Source of the DNA: Actinomycetota bacterium
GTDB taxonomy: Bacteria; Actinomycetota; Actinomycetes; S36-B12; UBA5976
Length of the DNA stretch: 6,503 nucleotides
Assembly: GCA_947476765.1 (NCBI GenBank)
Contig: CANJRK010000050.1
Span: 1 to 6,503 of the forward strand
Reading direction: 5' to 3'
Shown here: piece by piece, positions 1 through 6,437 of the stretch
Numbering within the stretch: position 1 is the first letter of the stretch
How the letters are laid out: every line of letters starts with the position of its first letter
Translations under genes and position numbers: made by a program
The notes under the pieces: model-generated
The model's database searches: none
Seen by the model: only the letters and a program-made list of their open reading frames with translations
Told to the model about the DNA's origin: nothing

Positions 1-6
1 AAAGCT

Positions 7-22
7 CACTTCCTAAGAAGCG
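7..22 (-). other. Small hairpin just downstream of rpsO
   Basis: On the minus strand CGCTTC (17-22) can pair with GAAGTG (7-12) around a TTAG loop, giving 6 pairs including one G-U. It lies 9 nt after the rpsO stop codon. Only six bases remain to the window edge and no clear U-run is visible, so it cannot be called an intrinsic terminator. It could be a processing or stability hairpin between rpsO and whatever follows; pnp commonly follows rpsO, but that position is outside the window. Confidence 0.2.
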
Positions 23-31
23 CACGAAAAA

Positions 32-301
32 TTATCTGCGGATACCGAGCTTTTCGATGATCGCGCGGTATCGATTGATGTCTGTCTTGGTTAGGTAATC
101 AAGTAGTCGACGACGCTGACCAACAAGCAGCAGCAAGCCACGACGGCTATGGTGATCGTGCTTGTGAGTCTTTAGGTGACCAGTTAGGTCGTTGATTCGC
201 TGAGTCATCAGCGCGATTTGTACTTCTGGGCTTCCGGTATCGCCAGGCTTAGTGCCGTGTTCTGCGATGATGGCCTGCTTTACTGCAGATTCCAATGGCA
301 T
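32..301 (-). CDS. rpsO: 30S ribosomal protein S15
   Basis: Primary 16S rRNA-binding protein of the 30S platform; in well-studied bacteria it binds the central-domain three-way junction, helps nucleate platform assembly and contributes to an intersubunit bridge. The product is 89 residues, exactly the usual S15 length. It shows the family signatures DTGSPEVQ (21-28), HKHDHHSRRGLL (46-57), the basic stretch QRRRLLDYL (62-70) and the C-terminal LGIRR. The reading frame stays open upstream to a GTG at 352, but the ATG at 301 is chosen because it gives the conserved N-terminus and has a GAGAGG Shine-Dalgarno 8 nt upstream. It is the last gene of the minus-strand cluster, 133 nt after ribF, and that spacer is large enough for its own promoter and a regulatory leader. 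S15 is known to repress its own translation through leader RNA in several bacteria. Confidence 0.97.
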   Translation of the reverse strand: MPLESAVKQAIIAEHGTKPGDTGSPEVQIALMTQRINDLTGHLKTHKHDHHSRRGLLLLVGQRRRLLDYLTKTDINRYRAIIEKLGIRR

Positions 302-384
302 AGATTTTTCCTCTCGGGCGCGAACAGATCCGAAGATCTTTAGATTTGTCACGATATGTGGGGCGCCCGCCCCTCATTCGTCCT
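302..384 (-). promoter_or_regulatory. Structured rpsO 5' leader, candidate S15 autoregulatory RNA
   Basis: Three pairings are visible on the minus strand. A GC-only hairpin has stem GGGGC/GCCCC and loop GGGC (360-373). A 5-bp hairpin AGATC-TTCG-GATCT (326-339) is capped by the very stable C(UUCG)G tetraloop. A 7-bp pairing CGGGCGC (363-369) with GCGCCCG (315-321) would enclose the UUCG hairpin and end on the first G of the Shine-Dalgarno. The first and third use the same bases and exclude each other. Structured leaders bound by S15 are known in several phyla with unrelated folds. That this one binds S15 is inference from position; I do not recognise a specific Rfam family. The 384 boundary assumes the promoter proposed at 391-419. 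Confidence 0.45.
310..315 (-). promoter_or_regulatory. rpsO Shine-Dalgarno
   Basis: Minus-strand GAGAGG lies 8 nt before the ATG at 301. It decides the start: the in-frame GTG at 352 would add 17 residues with no counterpart in S15. Its first G (315) is also the last base of a potential 7-bp helix with the upstream leader, so ribosome access could depend on leader folding. Confidence 0.75.
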
Positions 385-390
385 GAGTTA

Positions 391-419
391 AGGCTAACAG
401 CCACAACGCATCCTGCGAA
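391..419 (-). promoter_or_regulatory. Candidate rpsO promoter
   Basis: On the minus strand TTCGCA (414-419, -35-like) and TAGCCT (391-396, -10-like, matching the loose TANNNT of actinobacteria) are separated by exactly 17 nt. They sit just inside the spacer after the ribF stop, and transcription would start near 384, giving a leader of about 80 nt. Weaknesses: each hexamer matches consensus only partly. The -10 also overlaps a possible hairpin at 387-407 (GGCT-GTT-AGCC extended outward by GTTG/TTAAC with one mismatch), which could instead be a 3' hairpin of the ribF transcript. Confidence 0.35.
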
Positions 420-434
420 ATCGAGCAGAATTGG

Positions 435-1358
435 CTACTTAGCTGACTCCGAAAAGTAGTTTTCTAGGTCACCTTCGGCAGTCAATACATCCTTATCCAT
501 AGCCTCAATTAGCTCTGGAATACCCGAAAAGCTGACCATTTCCCGAATGTGGCTGACGAAATCCAGATCAACGCTTTTCCCGTATAAATCTAGGTTTGTT
601 TGCCCAATTACATATGCCTCAACTCTGCGAGTAGTCACATCATCGAAAGTTGGATTAGTTCCCACGCTAATCGCTGACTTATGCGCAACTCCATCAATCC
701 AAAGCAGCCCCGAATAGACACCGTCGGCTGGAATCAATAATCCCCCAACAACGTCAATGTTTGCTGTTGGAAAACCGATTTCACGACCCCGATGATCCCC
801 ATGTACAACTAAACCGGAAACTCGATGTGGGCGACCAAGTAATTTGCGGGCGCCTTCAACGCGGCCGGCAGTAATTGCAGTACGAATCCGAGTTGATGAC
901 CAGGCTGTGGAATCACCAACTAAGTCCACAATCCGCACTTCAAATCCGAATTTTTTTGAGAGAGTTTGCAAAGTCTCGACTGTGCCGCTTGCTCTATGTC
1001 CAAATCTAAAATTTCGGCCAACAATAACAACTTGAGCATTTAAGCTAGCGATCAGAATATCTTCGACAAATTCATCGCTAGACATGTGTGCCATAGCATC
1101 AGTGAACTTTAAAGTTTCGACATGATCTACGCCGTTTTCCATCAATAGCTCAGCTCTACGTTTTGGTAACGTCAAAAGCCCAATAAAAGAATCGGGACTT
1201 AGAAATGCTTTGGGCGGCGGATCAAATGTGGCTGCAGTGAGTGAGCCGTTCAAACTCGTGGCAATGCTCTTAGCAATGCCCAGCACCTGACGATGCCCAG
1301 CATGAACCCCGTCGAAGACTCCGATGGTCACAACTACTGGATTTGGTGAGCTAGTCAT
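435..1358 (-). CDS. ribF: Bifunctional riboflavin kinase / FMN adenylyltransferase (FAD synthetase)
   Basis: Cytosolic enzyme that phosphorylates riboflavin to FMN and then adenylylates FMN to FAD. It has 307 residues. The N-terminal nucleotidyltransferase domain (about 8-165) carries GVFDGVHAGH (13-22, with the HxGH signature), GRNFRFGHRASG (114-125) and SSTRIR (154-159). The C-terminal riboflavin kinase domain (about 178-303) carries GREIGFPTAN (191-200, the PTAN metal/nucleotide motif), GVYSG (213-217), GTNPTF (233-238), the probable catalytic Glu247 in RRVEAYV, DLYG (257-260) and FVSHIR (267-272). The ATG lies inside the end of truB with an 8-nt overlap and no strong Shine-Dalgarno, which implies translational coupling. 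An in-frame TAG five codons upstream rules out a longer N-terminus, so the lead-in before the first strand is only about 7 residues, shorter than in E. coli RibF. The usual FxPxP segment reads TFDPPP (44-49). All key motifs look intact. Confidence 0.96.
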   Translation of the reverse strand: MTSSPNPVVVTIGVFDGVHAGHRQVLGIAKSIATSLNGSLTAATFDPPPKAFLSPDSFIGLLTLPKRRAELLMENGVDHVETLKFTDAMAHMSSDEFVEDILIASLNAQVVIVGRNFRFGHRASGTVETLQTLSKKFGFEVRIVDLVGDSTAWSSTRIRTAITAGRVEGARKLLGRPHRVSGLVVHGDHRGREIGFPTANIDVVGGLLIPADGVYSGLLWIDGVAHKSAISVGTNPTFDDVTTRRVEAYVIGQTNLDLYGKSVDLDFVSHIREMVSFSGIPELIEAMDKDVLTAEGDLENYFSESAK

Positions 1359-2232
1359 TTGTGGAAAACACTACCAATGCTCTTAGTTCAGATTCGGAAT
1401 TATCAAAAATCCCAATCGCAATTCCGTCTGGCCCAAAGACTCCGACATTGCCGCCTTCAATTTGTATCGGGGTCGCAAGCCTGACGCCGTTCCGCGCTTT
1501 TACCGCATCACTTTCTGACAAATCAAGCCTCGGAAAAGCCATTTCGACCGCTTGGGAAAGTTCCAGGTGTACTGGATGTTCCTGCAATCGATCTAACGGA
1601 GTCATTGCGTCAAATACTCCAGATCGGGTCCGACGTAGCTCAATGAGGTGCCCACCCACAGATAGCTTTCCGCCAATATCTCGGGCCAAAGCCCGAATGT
1701 AGGTTCCTGCGCTGCAAACTACCCGAACCTTTACATCAATGACATCCAGATGATCGACGCGAACTACTTCAATAATTTCTAGATCGTGGATAATCACATT
1801 GCGAGGAGGAATGTTGACTTCTTCACCATCACGAACTCGAGTGTAGGCACGTTTACCATCAATCTTTATGGCACTAACTGCACTTGGTTGTTGCATGATT
1901 GGGCCACGGAATTCTCGCACCGTTTCCAAAATCATTGTTTCTGTTATTGCAGCTGTTGAAAATTGTTCAAGTACCTCACCTTGTGCATCATCTGTTGTAG
2001 TTGTGATTCCCAGCCTGATGGTGCCTAAATATTCTTTATCGTGGGCAGTCAAGTAGCCGAGCAATCGAGTAGCTCTACCCACACCAATTACTAGTAAACC
2101 GGTGGCCATGGGGTCTAACGTTCCCGCGTGACCTACTTTTCTGGTATTAAAAAGTTTTCTAATCTTGGCTACGACGTCATGGGAAGTCGGACCTGCAGGT
2201 TTATCAACAAGTACTATTCCGTCAATGCTCAT
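1351..2232 (-). CDS. truB: tRNA pseudouridine(55) synthase
   Basis: Isomerises U55 in the T-loop of tRNAs to pseudouridine and can also act as a tRNA folding chaperone. It has 293 residues, normal for actinobacterial TruB. Seen in the sequence: the N-terminal GIVLVDKPAGPTSHDVV (5-21); motif II GHAGTLDPMATGLL (34-47) with catalytic Asp40; the QQPSAVSAIKIDGKRAY substrate segment (114-130) with Tyr130; motif III SAGTYIRALARDIG (174-187); HLIELRRTRSG (195-205); and a C-terminal TruB_C/PUA-like tail (about 235-290). The ATG at 2232 is 30 nt after the phosphoesterase stop. Its upstream region is A/T-rich, and the only purine run (AGAG) lies 14 nt away, so the start rests on homology to the family N-terminus. 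Its last codons overlap the ribF start. Confidence 0.97.
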   Translation of the reverse strand: MSIDGIVLVDKPAGPTSHDVVAKIRKLFNTRKVGHAGTLDPMATGLLVIGVGRATRLLGYLTAHDKEYLGTIRLGITTTTDDAQGEVLEQFSTAAITETMILETVREFRGPIMQQPSAVSAIKIDGKRAYTRVRDGEEVNIPPRNVIIHDLEIIEVVRVDHLDVIDVKVRVVCSAGTYIRALARDIGGKLSVGGHLIELRRTRSGVFDAMTPLDRLQEHPVHLELSQAVEMAFPRLDLSESDAVKARNGVRLATPIQIEGGNVGVFGPDGIAIGIFDNSESELRALVVFSTND

Positions 2233-2262
2233 GAGTATATTTTGGCTCTATGCTTTGTAACT

Positions 2263-3246
2263 CTAGTTAGCCAGCTGAGCAAGCAAGTCAGCAAGAGTGG
2301 TTTCGAGATCTGATGCTGAACTAAATCCAGATGCGTACTTGTGTCCCCCGCCACCCAATGCCTTTGCAACTGCACCTACATCAACAGAAGTTTTACTTCG
2401 TAGCGATCCTTTCCAGTGGCCATCATCGGCTTGCTTAAAAACTGCAGCGACTTCTGCTTCCGTCGTTCGGCGCAGCGCTTCAATGACTCGCTCGGCCGCC
2501 AATTCGTCTAGTCCGTGTCGTTGCGCTATGGAGACTGAGGTGTAAACCAATCCGGCGCCCCCTGCGGCTTCAGCCACTAATACCGCTCGACTTATGGCCT
2601 CGCCCATCATTACTAGCGCCGCAAGTGGCTCATCATCGAATAGCAATCGGGAAAGTTTTGAGTTATCAATCCCTGATTCGACGAGGCGAGCTGCGGTTCG
2701 CAAAGTTTGCGCGGTAGTTGATTGGAACTTAAAGGATCCAGTATCAGTGGCAAGACCGGCATAAATTGCACTGGCAATATCTGGAGTTACTTCCACTTTT
2801 AAGCGATCAATAAATTCCAGCACAAGTTCGGCAGTCGCAGCTGCATTTGGGTCGACTAAGTGAATTGTTCCAAATCCGGTAAATGATGGATGATGGTCAA
2901 TTGCGATTGATACGGCAGCAGCTTCTAACAACTTCAATGTGGTACCTAGTCTGGCGGACGAGGAAACGTCACATGAGATAACTAAATCTGCAGCAAGTAA
3001 TTCCTCTGGGGATCTTATTAAGTTCGCACCTGGCAAAAAATCTAGAGATTTTGGAATCGAGAAATTTTCTTCCCCAACTGAGACCTGGACGTGTTTACCG
3101 ATTGCCTGCAATGCCAATCCCAAGCCGAGTGCCGAACCTAAGGCATCTGCATCCGGAGTTACATGAGCTAGCAGCAAGACGCTTGCGCTGTCGGCGACTG
3201 CGGCTACCGCTTTATCCCATTCGGGTTCAGTGGTGAAACTAGACAC
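2263..3246 (-). CDS. nrnA: DHH/DHHA1-family phosphoesterase (NrnA / c-di-AMP phosphodiesterase CnpB type)
   Basis: Predicted cytosolic Mn-dependent phosphodiesterase. Relatives degrade 2-5 nt nanoRNAs and pAp, and the Mycobacterium tuberculosis relative at the same locus position (Rv2837c, after rbfA) hydrolyses c-di-AMP/pApA. It has 327 residues. The DHH domain (about 20-180) shows AHVTPDADALGS (27-38) with His28, Asp32 and Asp34; Asp93 in ISCDVSSS; the DHH signature at 117-119; and Asp168 in GLATDTGSF. The DHHA1 domain (about 230-325) ends with GGGGHKYASG (298-307), the substrate-binding Gly-rich motif. All expected metal ligands are present. The start is GTG at 3246, only 5 nt after the rbfA TAG, with a weak AGTAGG (3251-3256) overlapping that stop, which suggests coupling to rbfA. 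An N-terminal extension is limited by that geometry. Whether nanoRNA, pAp or cyclic dinucleotide is the main substrate cannot be read from sequence. Confidence 0.9.
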   Translation of the reverse strand: MSSFTTEPEWDKAVAAVADSASVLLLAHVTPDADALGSALGLGLALQAIGKHVQVSVGEENFSIPKSLDFLPGANLIRSPEELLAADLVISCDVSSSARLGTTLKLLEAAAVSIAIDHHPSFTGFGTIHLVDPNAAATAELVLEFIDRLKVEVTPDIASAIYAGLATDTGSFKFQSTTAQTLRTAARLVESGIDNSKLSRLLFDDEPLAALVMMGEAISRAVLVAEAAGGAGLVYTSVSIAQRHGLDELAAERVIEALRRTTEAEVAAVFKQADDGHWKGSLRSKTSVDVGAVAKALGGGGHKYASGFSSASDLETTLADLLAQLAN

Positions 3247-3251
3247 AAGAC

Positions 3252-3683
3252 CTACTCGGTTGCTGCTTCGGAATGGCGATATGGGTCTGCGTCCCCTGCG
3301 TACTTGGCACCTGCCGCTTGTTCATGCACCGCTTTATCCGCAATTGCGGCCTCAGATAACAGGTCGTCGATTACCCGGACATTTTCTGGCAACGCATCTC
3401 GAATGAATTCAACAGTTGGAGTGAACTTAATGCCAGTACGTTTTCCGATTTCGCTTCGAACTAAACCTTTGCTGGAATCCAAAGCCGCGGCCGAATTAGT
3501 TGCTTCGGCCTCATCACCAAAGACTGTGTAAAAAACTGTTGCCTCTCGCAAATCAGCTGACACACGAACACTGGTCACCGTGACAAACCCAAGTCGCGGA
3601 TCTTTTACTTTTAGTTCTAGAGTTTCCGCAACAATTTCTTGAAATCTTTCGCCTAATTTTCGCGCTCGTGCTGCATCAGCCAT
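3252..3683 (-). CDS. rbfA: 30S ribosome-binding factor A
   Basis: Single-domain KH-type assembly factor that binds immature 30S near 16S rRNA helix 1 / the central pseudoknot and is needed for late maturation and cold adaptation in E. coli. It has 143 residues: the KH-fold core covers about 1-115, with LKVKDPRLGFVTVTSVRVS (24-42), the strand DLREATVFYTVFG (44-56) and SEIGKRTGIKFTPTVEFIRD (77-96). A polar, Ala-rich, likely disordered tail (about 118-143) follows. The ATG at 3683 is supported by AGGAG 6 nt upstream and by the usual MAD-ARARKLGERF start. It follows infB by 42 nt and precedes the DHH phosphoesterase by 5 nt, the conserved actinobacterial order. A 5-bp inverted repeat (CATCA/TGATG, 3674-3687) spans the start codon but is short enough to be chance. 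Confidence 0.96.
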   Translation of the reverse strand: MADAARARKLGERFQEIVAETLELKVKDPRLGFVTVTSVRVSADLREATVFYTVFGDEAEATNSAAALDSSKGLVRSEIGKRTGIKFTPTVEFIRDALPENVRVIDDLLSEAAIADKAVHEQAAGAKYAGDADPYRHSEAATE

Positions 3684-3689
3684 GATGAA

Positions 3690-3694
3690 CTCCT
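3690..3694 (-). promoter_or_regulatory. rbfA Shine-Dalgarno
   Basis: Minus-strand AGGAG lies 6 nt upstream of the rbfA ATG. It is the clearest Shine-Dalgarno in the cluster and suggests rbfA is translated independently of infB rather than only by read-through. Confidence 0.75.
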
Positions 3695-3717
3695 AACTAG
3701 ATAATGTGGGAAATAGG

Positions 3718-3735
3718 GCGCAGAATTAACTGCGC
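3718..3735 (-). other. Hairpin with the infB stop codon in its loop
   Basis: Minus-strand GCGCAG (3730-3735) and CTGCGC (3718-3723) are perfectly complementary over 6 bp around the loop TTAATT (3724-3729), which contains the infB TAA. The bases that follow (CCTATTTCCC) are not a proper U-tract, so this is not a canonical terminator. It might be a weak attenuator, a pause site or an RNase processing site between infB and rbfA. Confidence 0.35.
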
Positions 3736-6437
3736 ACTATTTCTCGCATTTCAAATGTTTCAATGATGTCGCCGACCTTGATGTCATTAAAGGAACCAAG
3801 TCCGATACCGCACTCAAATCCTTCGCGGACTTCAGTGGCATCATCCTTAAAGCGGCGCAAAGTATCTATCGACAAGTCAGCTTGAACAACCGCACCATCA
3901 CGAACTAGACGTGCTTTTGCCTTACGCTTTATCTCACCGTTAATGACCATGCAGCCTGCGATATTTCCGAACTTGCTGGAACGGAATACATCTCTTACTT
4001 CGGCTGAACCAAGTTCGGCTTCCTCGTACTCGGCCTTTCGCATTCCCTTAAGCGCAGATTCGATGTCATCAATCACGCCATAGATGACGTTGTAGTAACG
4101 AATCTCAACATTCTCTCGATCCGCAAGATCGCGGGACTTGCCTTCTGGTCTGACGTTGAAGCCAATGATCATGGCATCTGAGGCGGCAGCCAAAGAGACG
4201 TCATTCTCGGTAATAGCGCCGACACCGCGGTGGATGACGCGCAAGATTACATTCTCGTCATCTACATCGATGTTCAGTAGGGCATCTTCAAGTGCTTCAA
4301 CCGAACCTGAAACGTCACCCTTGATGATGATCTTTAGCTCGACGACTTCACCCTTTTCCAGAGCCTTAAGCACATCTTCAAGAGTGTGACGGCCACGACG
4401 GGCTGCCAGTTCTGCGTTACGTTCGCGAGCTCCACGAGATTGTGCGATTTGTCGGGCGATACGATCTTCCGCCACCACTAGGAAGCTGTCTCCAGCACCA
4501 GGGACTGAGGTCAGACCCAAAACTTGAACTGCACGCGCAGGTCCCGCTTCCGTTACAGCTACCCCATTTTCATCCATCATTGCCCGAACGCGACCGAACG
4601 CATCTCCCACAACAATTGAATCTCCCGGACGCAAAGTTCCACGTTGCACCAAAACAGTGGCAACGGGTCCGCGACCGCGGTCAAGGTTAGCTTCAATGGC
4701 AACACCCTGGGCATCTTGAACTGGATTTGCCCGAAGATCAAGACCGGCATCTGCGGTAAGCAAAATTGAATCAATCAGCTCAGTGATGTTCAAATTGTTC
4801 TTTGCGGATACATCAACAAATATTGTGTCGCCACCATACTCTTCTGGTACTAATCCATACTCAGTTAGTTGGCCACGGACTTTTGTTGCATCCGCGCCTT
4901 CCTTGTCGATCTTGTTGACGGCTACCACGATTGGCACATTTGCTGCCTGCGCATGATTAAGCGCTTCAATCGTTTGTGGCTTAACACCGTCGTCGGCTGC
5001 AACAACAAGCACTGCAATATCAGTTACCTGAGCACCACGGGCACGCATGGCAGTGAATGCCTCATGACCCGGAGTGTCAATGAAGGTAATAGCTCTTTCG
5101 ACACCTTCATGGGTGTGATGAATTTGGTAAGCACCGATGTGTTGGGTGATTCCGCCAGCTTCACGTTCAATCACGTTAGTTTGCCGAATCGCATCAAGCA
5201 ATCGAGTCTTACCGTGATCAACGTGACCCATGACTGTGACGACTGGAGGTCGAATTACTAGGTCGCTATCGTCACCCTCGTCACCAAATTCAAGATCGTA
5301 TGATTCGAGCAGTTCTCGATCTTCGTCTTCTGGCGAGATGATTTGAATTTCGTAATTTAGTTCGGCTCCCAAAAGTTGCAGTGTCTCTTCGTTTACAGAC
5401 TGAGTGGCAGTAACCATCTCACCCATCTTGAAGAGAATCTGTACCAACGAAGCTGGCTCAGCATTAATCTTGTCGGCGAAGTCACTTAGGGATGAGCCAC
5501 GTGCTAGTCGAATAACATCGCCACGACCCATGGCTACTGACGAACCGCCCGTAACCGGTGCCATCATGTTGTCAAACTCTTGACGCTTTGCACGCTTTGA
5601 CTTACGACCCTTTGATGGCCTGCCACCTGATTTACCAAATGCGCCAGCAGTATTGCCACGACCACCAGTTGAATTAGGTCGCCCACCTGGCCGACCTCCC
5701 GGTGCGCCACCTGGTGCCCCACCTGGTGCTCCGGCAAAACCACCTGGACGATCACCGGCTGGACGCGGACCACCGAAACCACCGGGACGATCACCGGCTG
5801 GACGCGGACCACCGAAACCACCGGGACGATCTCCGGTTGGACGACCTGGTCCACCTGGACGCGGACCACCGAAACCACCGGGACGATCTCCGGCTGGACG
5901 ACCTGGTCCACCTGGACGTGCGCCTGCTGGTCGAGGTGCACCAGTAACGCCACCACCTGGACGCGGACCTGCGCTACCCGATGAGAACGGATTATTACCT
6001 GCGCGCGGTTGGCGCGGCGCGGAAGTGAATGGATTATTGCCTGGGCGTGGACCGCCAGGCCTTGGACCAGGTGTTGCACCTGGTATCGGTGCTGGCCCCG
6101 TTGGTGCAGTTTCTGCTGGAGGTTGTTGCGTTACTGCTTCTACTGGTGAAGCTTGAGTTGATGGTGCAGCTTCAGTAGTAAGAGGTGCGTCAGAAATTTC
6201 TGGCACTTCAATTGGTTTTGCAACTTTTTTCGCTGGCGCTTTTTTAGCAGGTGCTGGCGCTTTTGCTGCAGCTTCTTTTAGCTCCGGAAACTTTTCATGC
6301 AAACGACGAATAACGGGAGCTTCGACAGTCGACGATGCCGACTTGACGTACTCACCAACTTCTTCAAGTTTTGTAATGATGTCTTTGCTATCAACGCCTA
6401 GCGCTTTAGCAAGCTCATAAACTCGGACCTTGGACAC
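3726..6437 (-). CDS. infB: Translation initiation factor IF-2
   Basis: Ribosome-dependent GTPase that recruits fMet-tRNA to the 30S subunit and promotes 50S joining. It has 903 residues, in the normal actinobacterial range. Domains in order: N-terminal IF2N module (1-50, VRVYELAKALGV and SASSTVEAP); Ala/Pro/Lys then Gly/Pro/Arg-rich disordered linker (about 55-285) with two GNNPF motifs (133-137, 148-152) and tandem repeats; second IF2N module (about 305-365); G domain with G1 GHVDHGKT (404-411), G2 around Thr431, G3 DTPGH (454-458), G4 NKID (508-511) and G5 SAK (544-546); domain II (about 575-665); domain III (about 685-790); and the C-terminal fMet-tRNA-binding domain (about 800-900). The start is GTG at 6437, chosen from the IF2N homology and a GGAG 4 nt upstream; the frame has a stop 30 nt further up. 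The start region lies inside a perfect inverted repeat. Internal re-initiation as in E. coli IF2 isoforms cannot be judged here. Confidence 0.98.
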   Translation of the reverse strand: MSKVRVYELAKALGVDSKDIITKLEEVGEYVKSASSTVEAPVIRRLHEKFPELKEAAAKAPAPAKKAPAKKVAKPIEVPEISDAPLTTEAAPSTQASPVEAVTQQPPAETAPTGPAPIPGATPGPRPGGPRPGNNPFTSAPRQPRAGNNPFSSGSAGPRPGGGVTGAPRPAGARPGGPGRPAGDRPGGFGGPRPGGPGRPTGDRPGGFGGPRPAGDRPGGFGGPRPAGDRPGGFAGAPGGAPGGAPGGRPGGRPNSTGGRGNTAGAFGKSGGRPSKGRKSKRAKRQEFDNMMAPVTGGSSVAMGRGDVIRLARGSSLSDFADKINAEPASLVQILFKMGEMVTATQSVNEETLQLLGAELNYEIQIISPEDEDRELLESYDLEFGDEGDDSDLVIRPPVVTVMGHVDHGKTRLLDAIRQTNVIEREAGGITQHIGAYQIHHTHEGVERAITFIDTPGHEAFTAMRARGAQVTDIAVLVVAADDGVKPQTIEALNHAQAANVPIVVAVNKIDKEGADATKVRGQLTEYGLVPEEYGGDTIFVDVSAKNNLNITELIDSILLTADAGLDLRANPVQDAQGVAIEANLDRGRGPVATVLVQRGTLRPGDSIVVGDAFGRVRAMMDENGVAVTEAGPARAVQVLGLTSVPGAGDSFLVVAEDRIARQIAQSRGARERNAELAARRGRHTLEDVLKALEKGEVVELKIIIKGDVSGSVEALEDALLNIDVDDENVILRVIHRGVGAITENDVSLAAASDAMIIGFNVRPEGKSRDLADRENVEIRYYNVIYGVIDDIESALKGMRKAEYEEAELGSAEVRDVFRSSKFGNIAGCMVINGEIKRKAKARLVRDGAVVQADLSIDTLRRFKDDATEVREGFECGIGLGSFNDIKVGDIIETFEMREIVRS
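5718..5915 (-). repeat. Tandem Gly/Pro/Arg repeats in the IF2 linker
   Basis: Protein residues 175-240 consist of two 19-residue units (175-193, 194-212), one 13-residue unit (213-225) and a partial fourth (226 on), all built on P-A/T-GDRPGGFGGPR, then short APGG repeats (236-247). In the DNA, a 32-bp segment is repeated exactly at 5761-5792, 5800-5831 and 5857-5888, at offsets of 39 and 57 bp, both multiples of 3. The near-identity at the nucleotide level suggests recent slippage or recombination within the gene, so repeat number may vary between strains. The same composition keeps other frames open on both strands; those are not genes. Confidence 0.9.

Noticed and set aside
302..352. 17-residue N-terminal extension of S15 from the GTG at 352
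   Set aside because: It has no counterpart in S15, runs through the leader hairpins, and the ATG at 301 has a well-placed GAGAGG.
2234..2239. TATACT as a truB promoter -10
   Set aside because: It ends 1 nt before the ATG, so the transcript would begin inside the coding region; the best -35 match gives only a 15-nt spacer.
3674..3687. 5-bp inverted repeat over the rbfA start codon
   Set aside because: The stem is short, cannot be extended, leaves the AGGAG exposed, and repeats of this size are expected often by chance.
4869..5261. 130-residue plus-strand open frame opposite the IF2 G domain
   Set aside because: It is antisense to the most conserved part of infB, has no family resemblance, and its composition is what a shadow of the G-domain codons would give.
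5653..6156. Long plus-strand open frame encoding a Pro/Gly/Arg-rich protein, plus other open frames nearby on both strands
   Set aside because: They lie opposite or out of phase with the IF2 linker. Its repetitive composition keeps several frames stop-free, and the predicted proteins are simple repeats with no recognisable domain.
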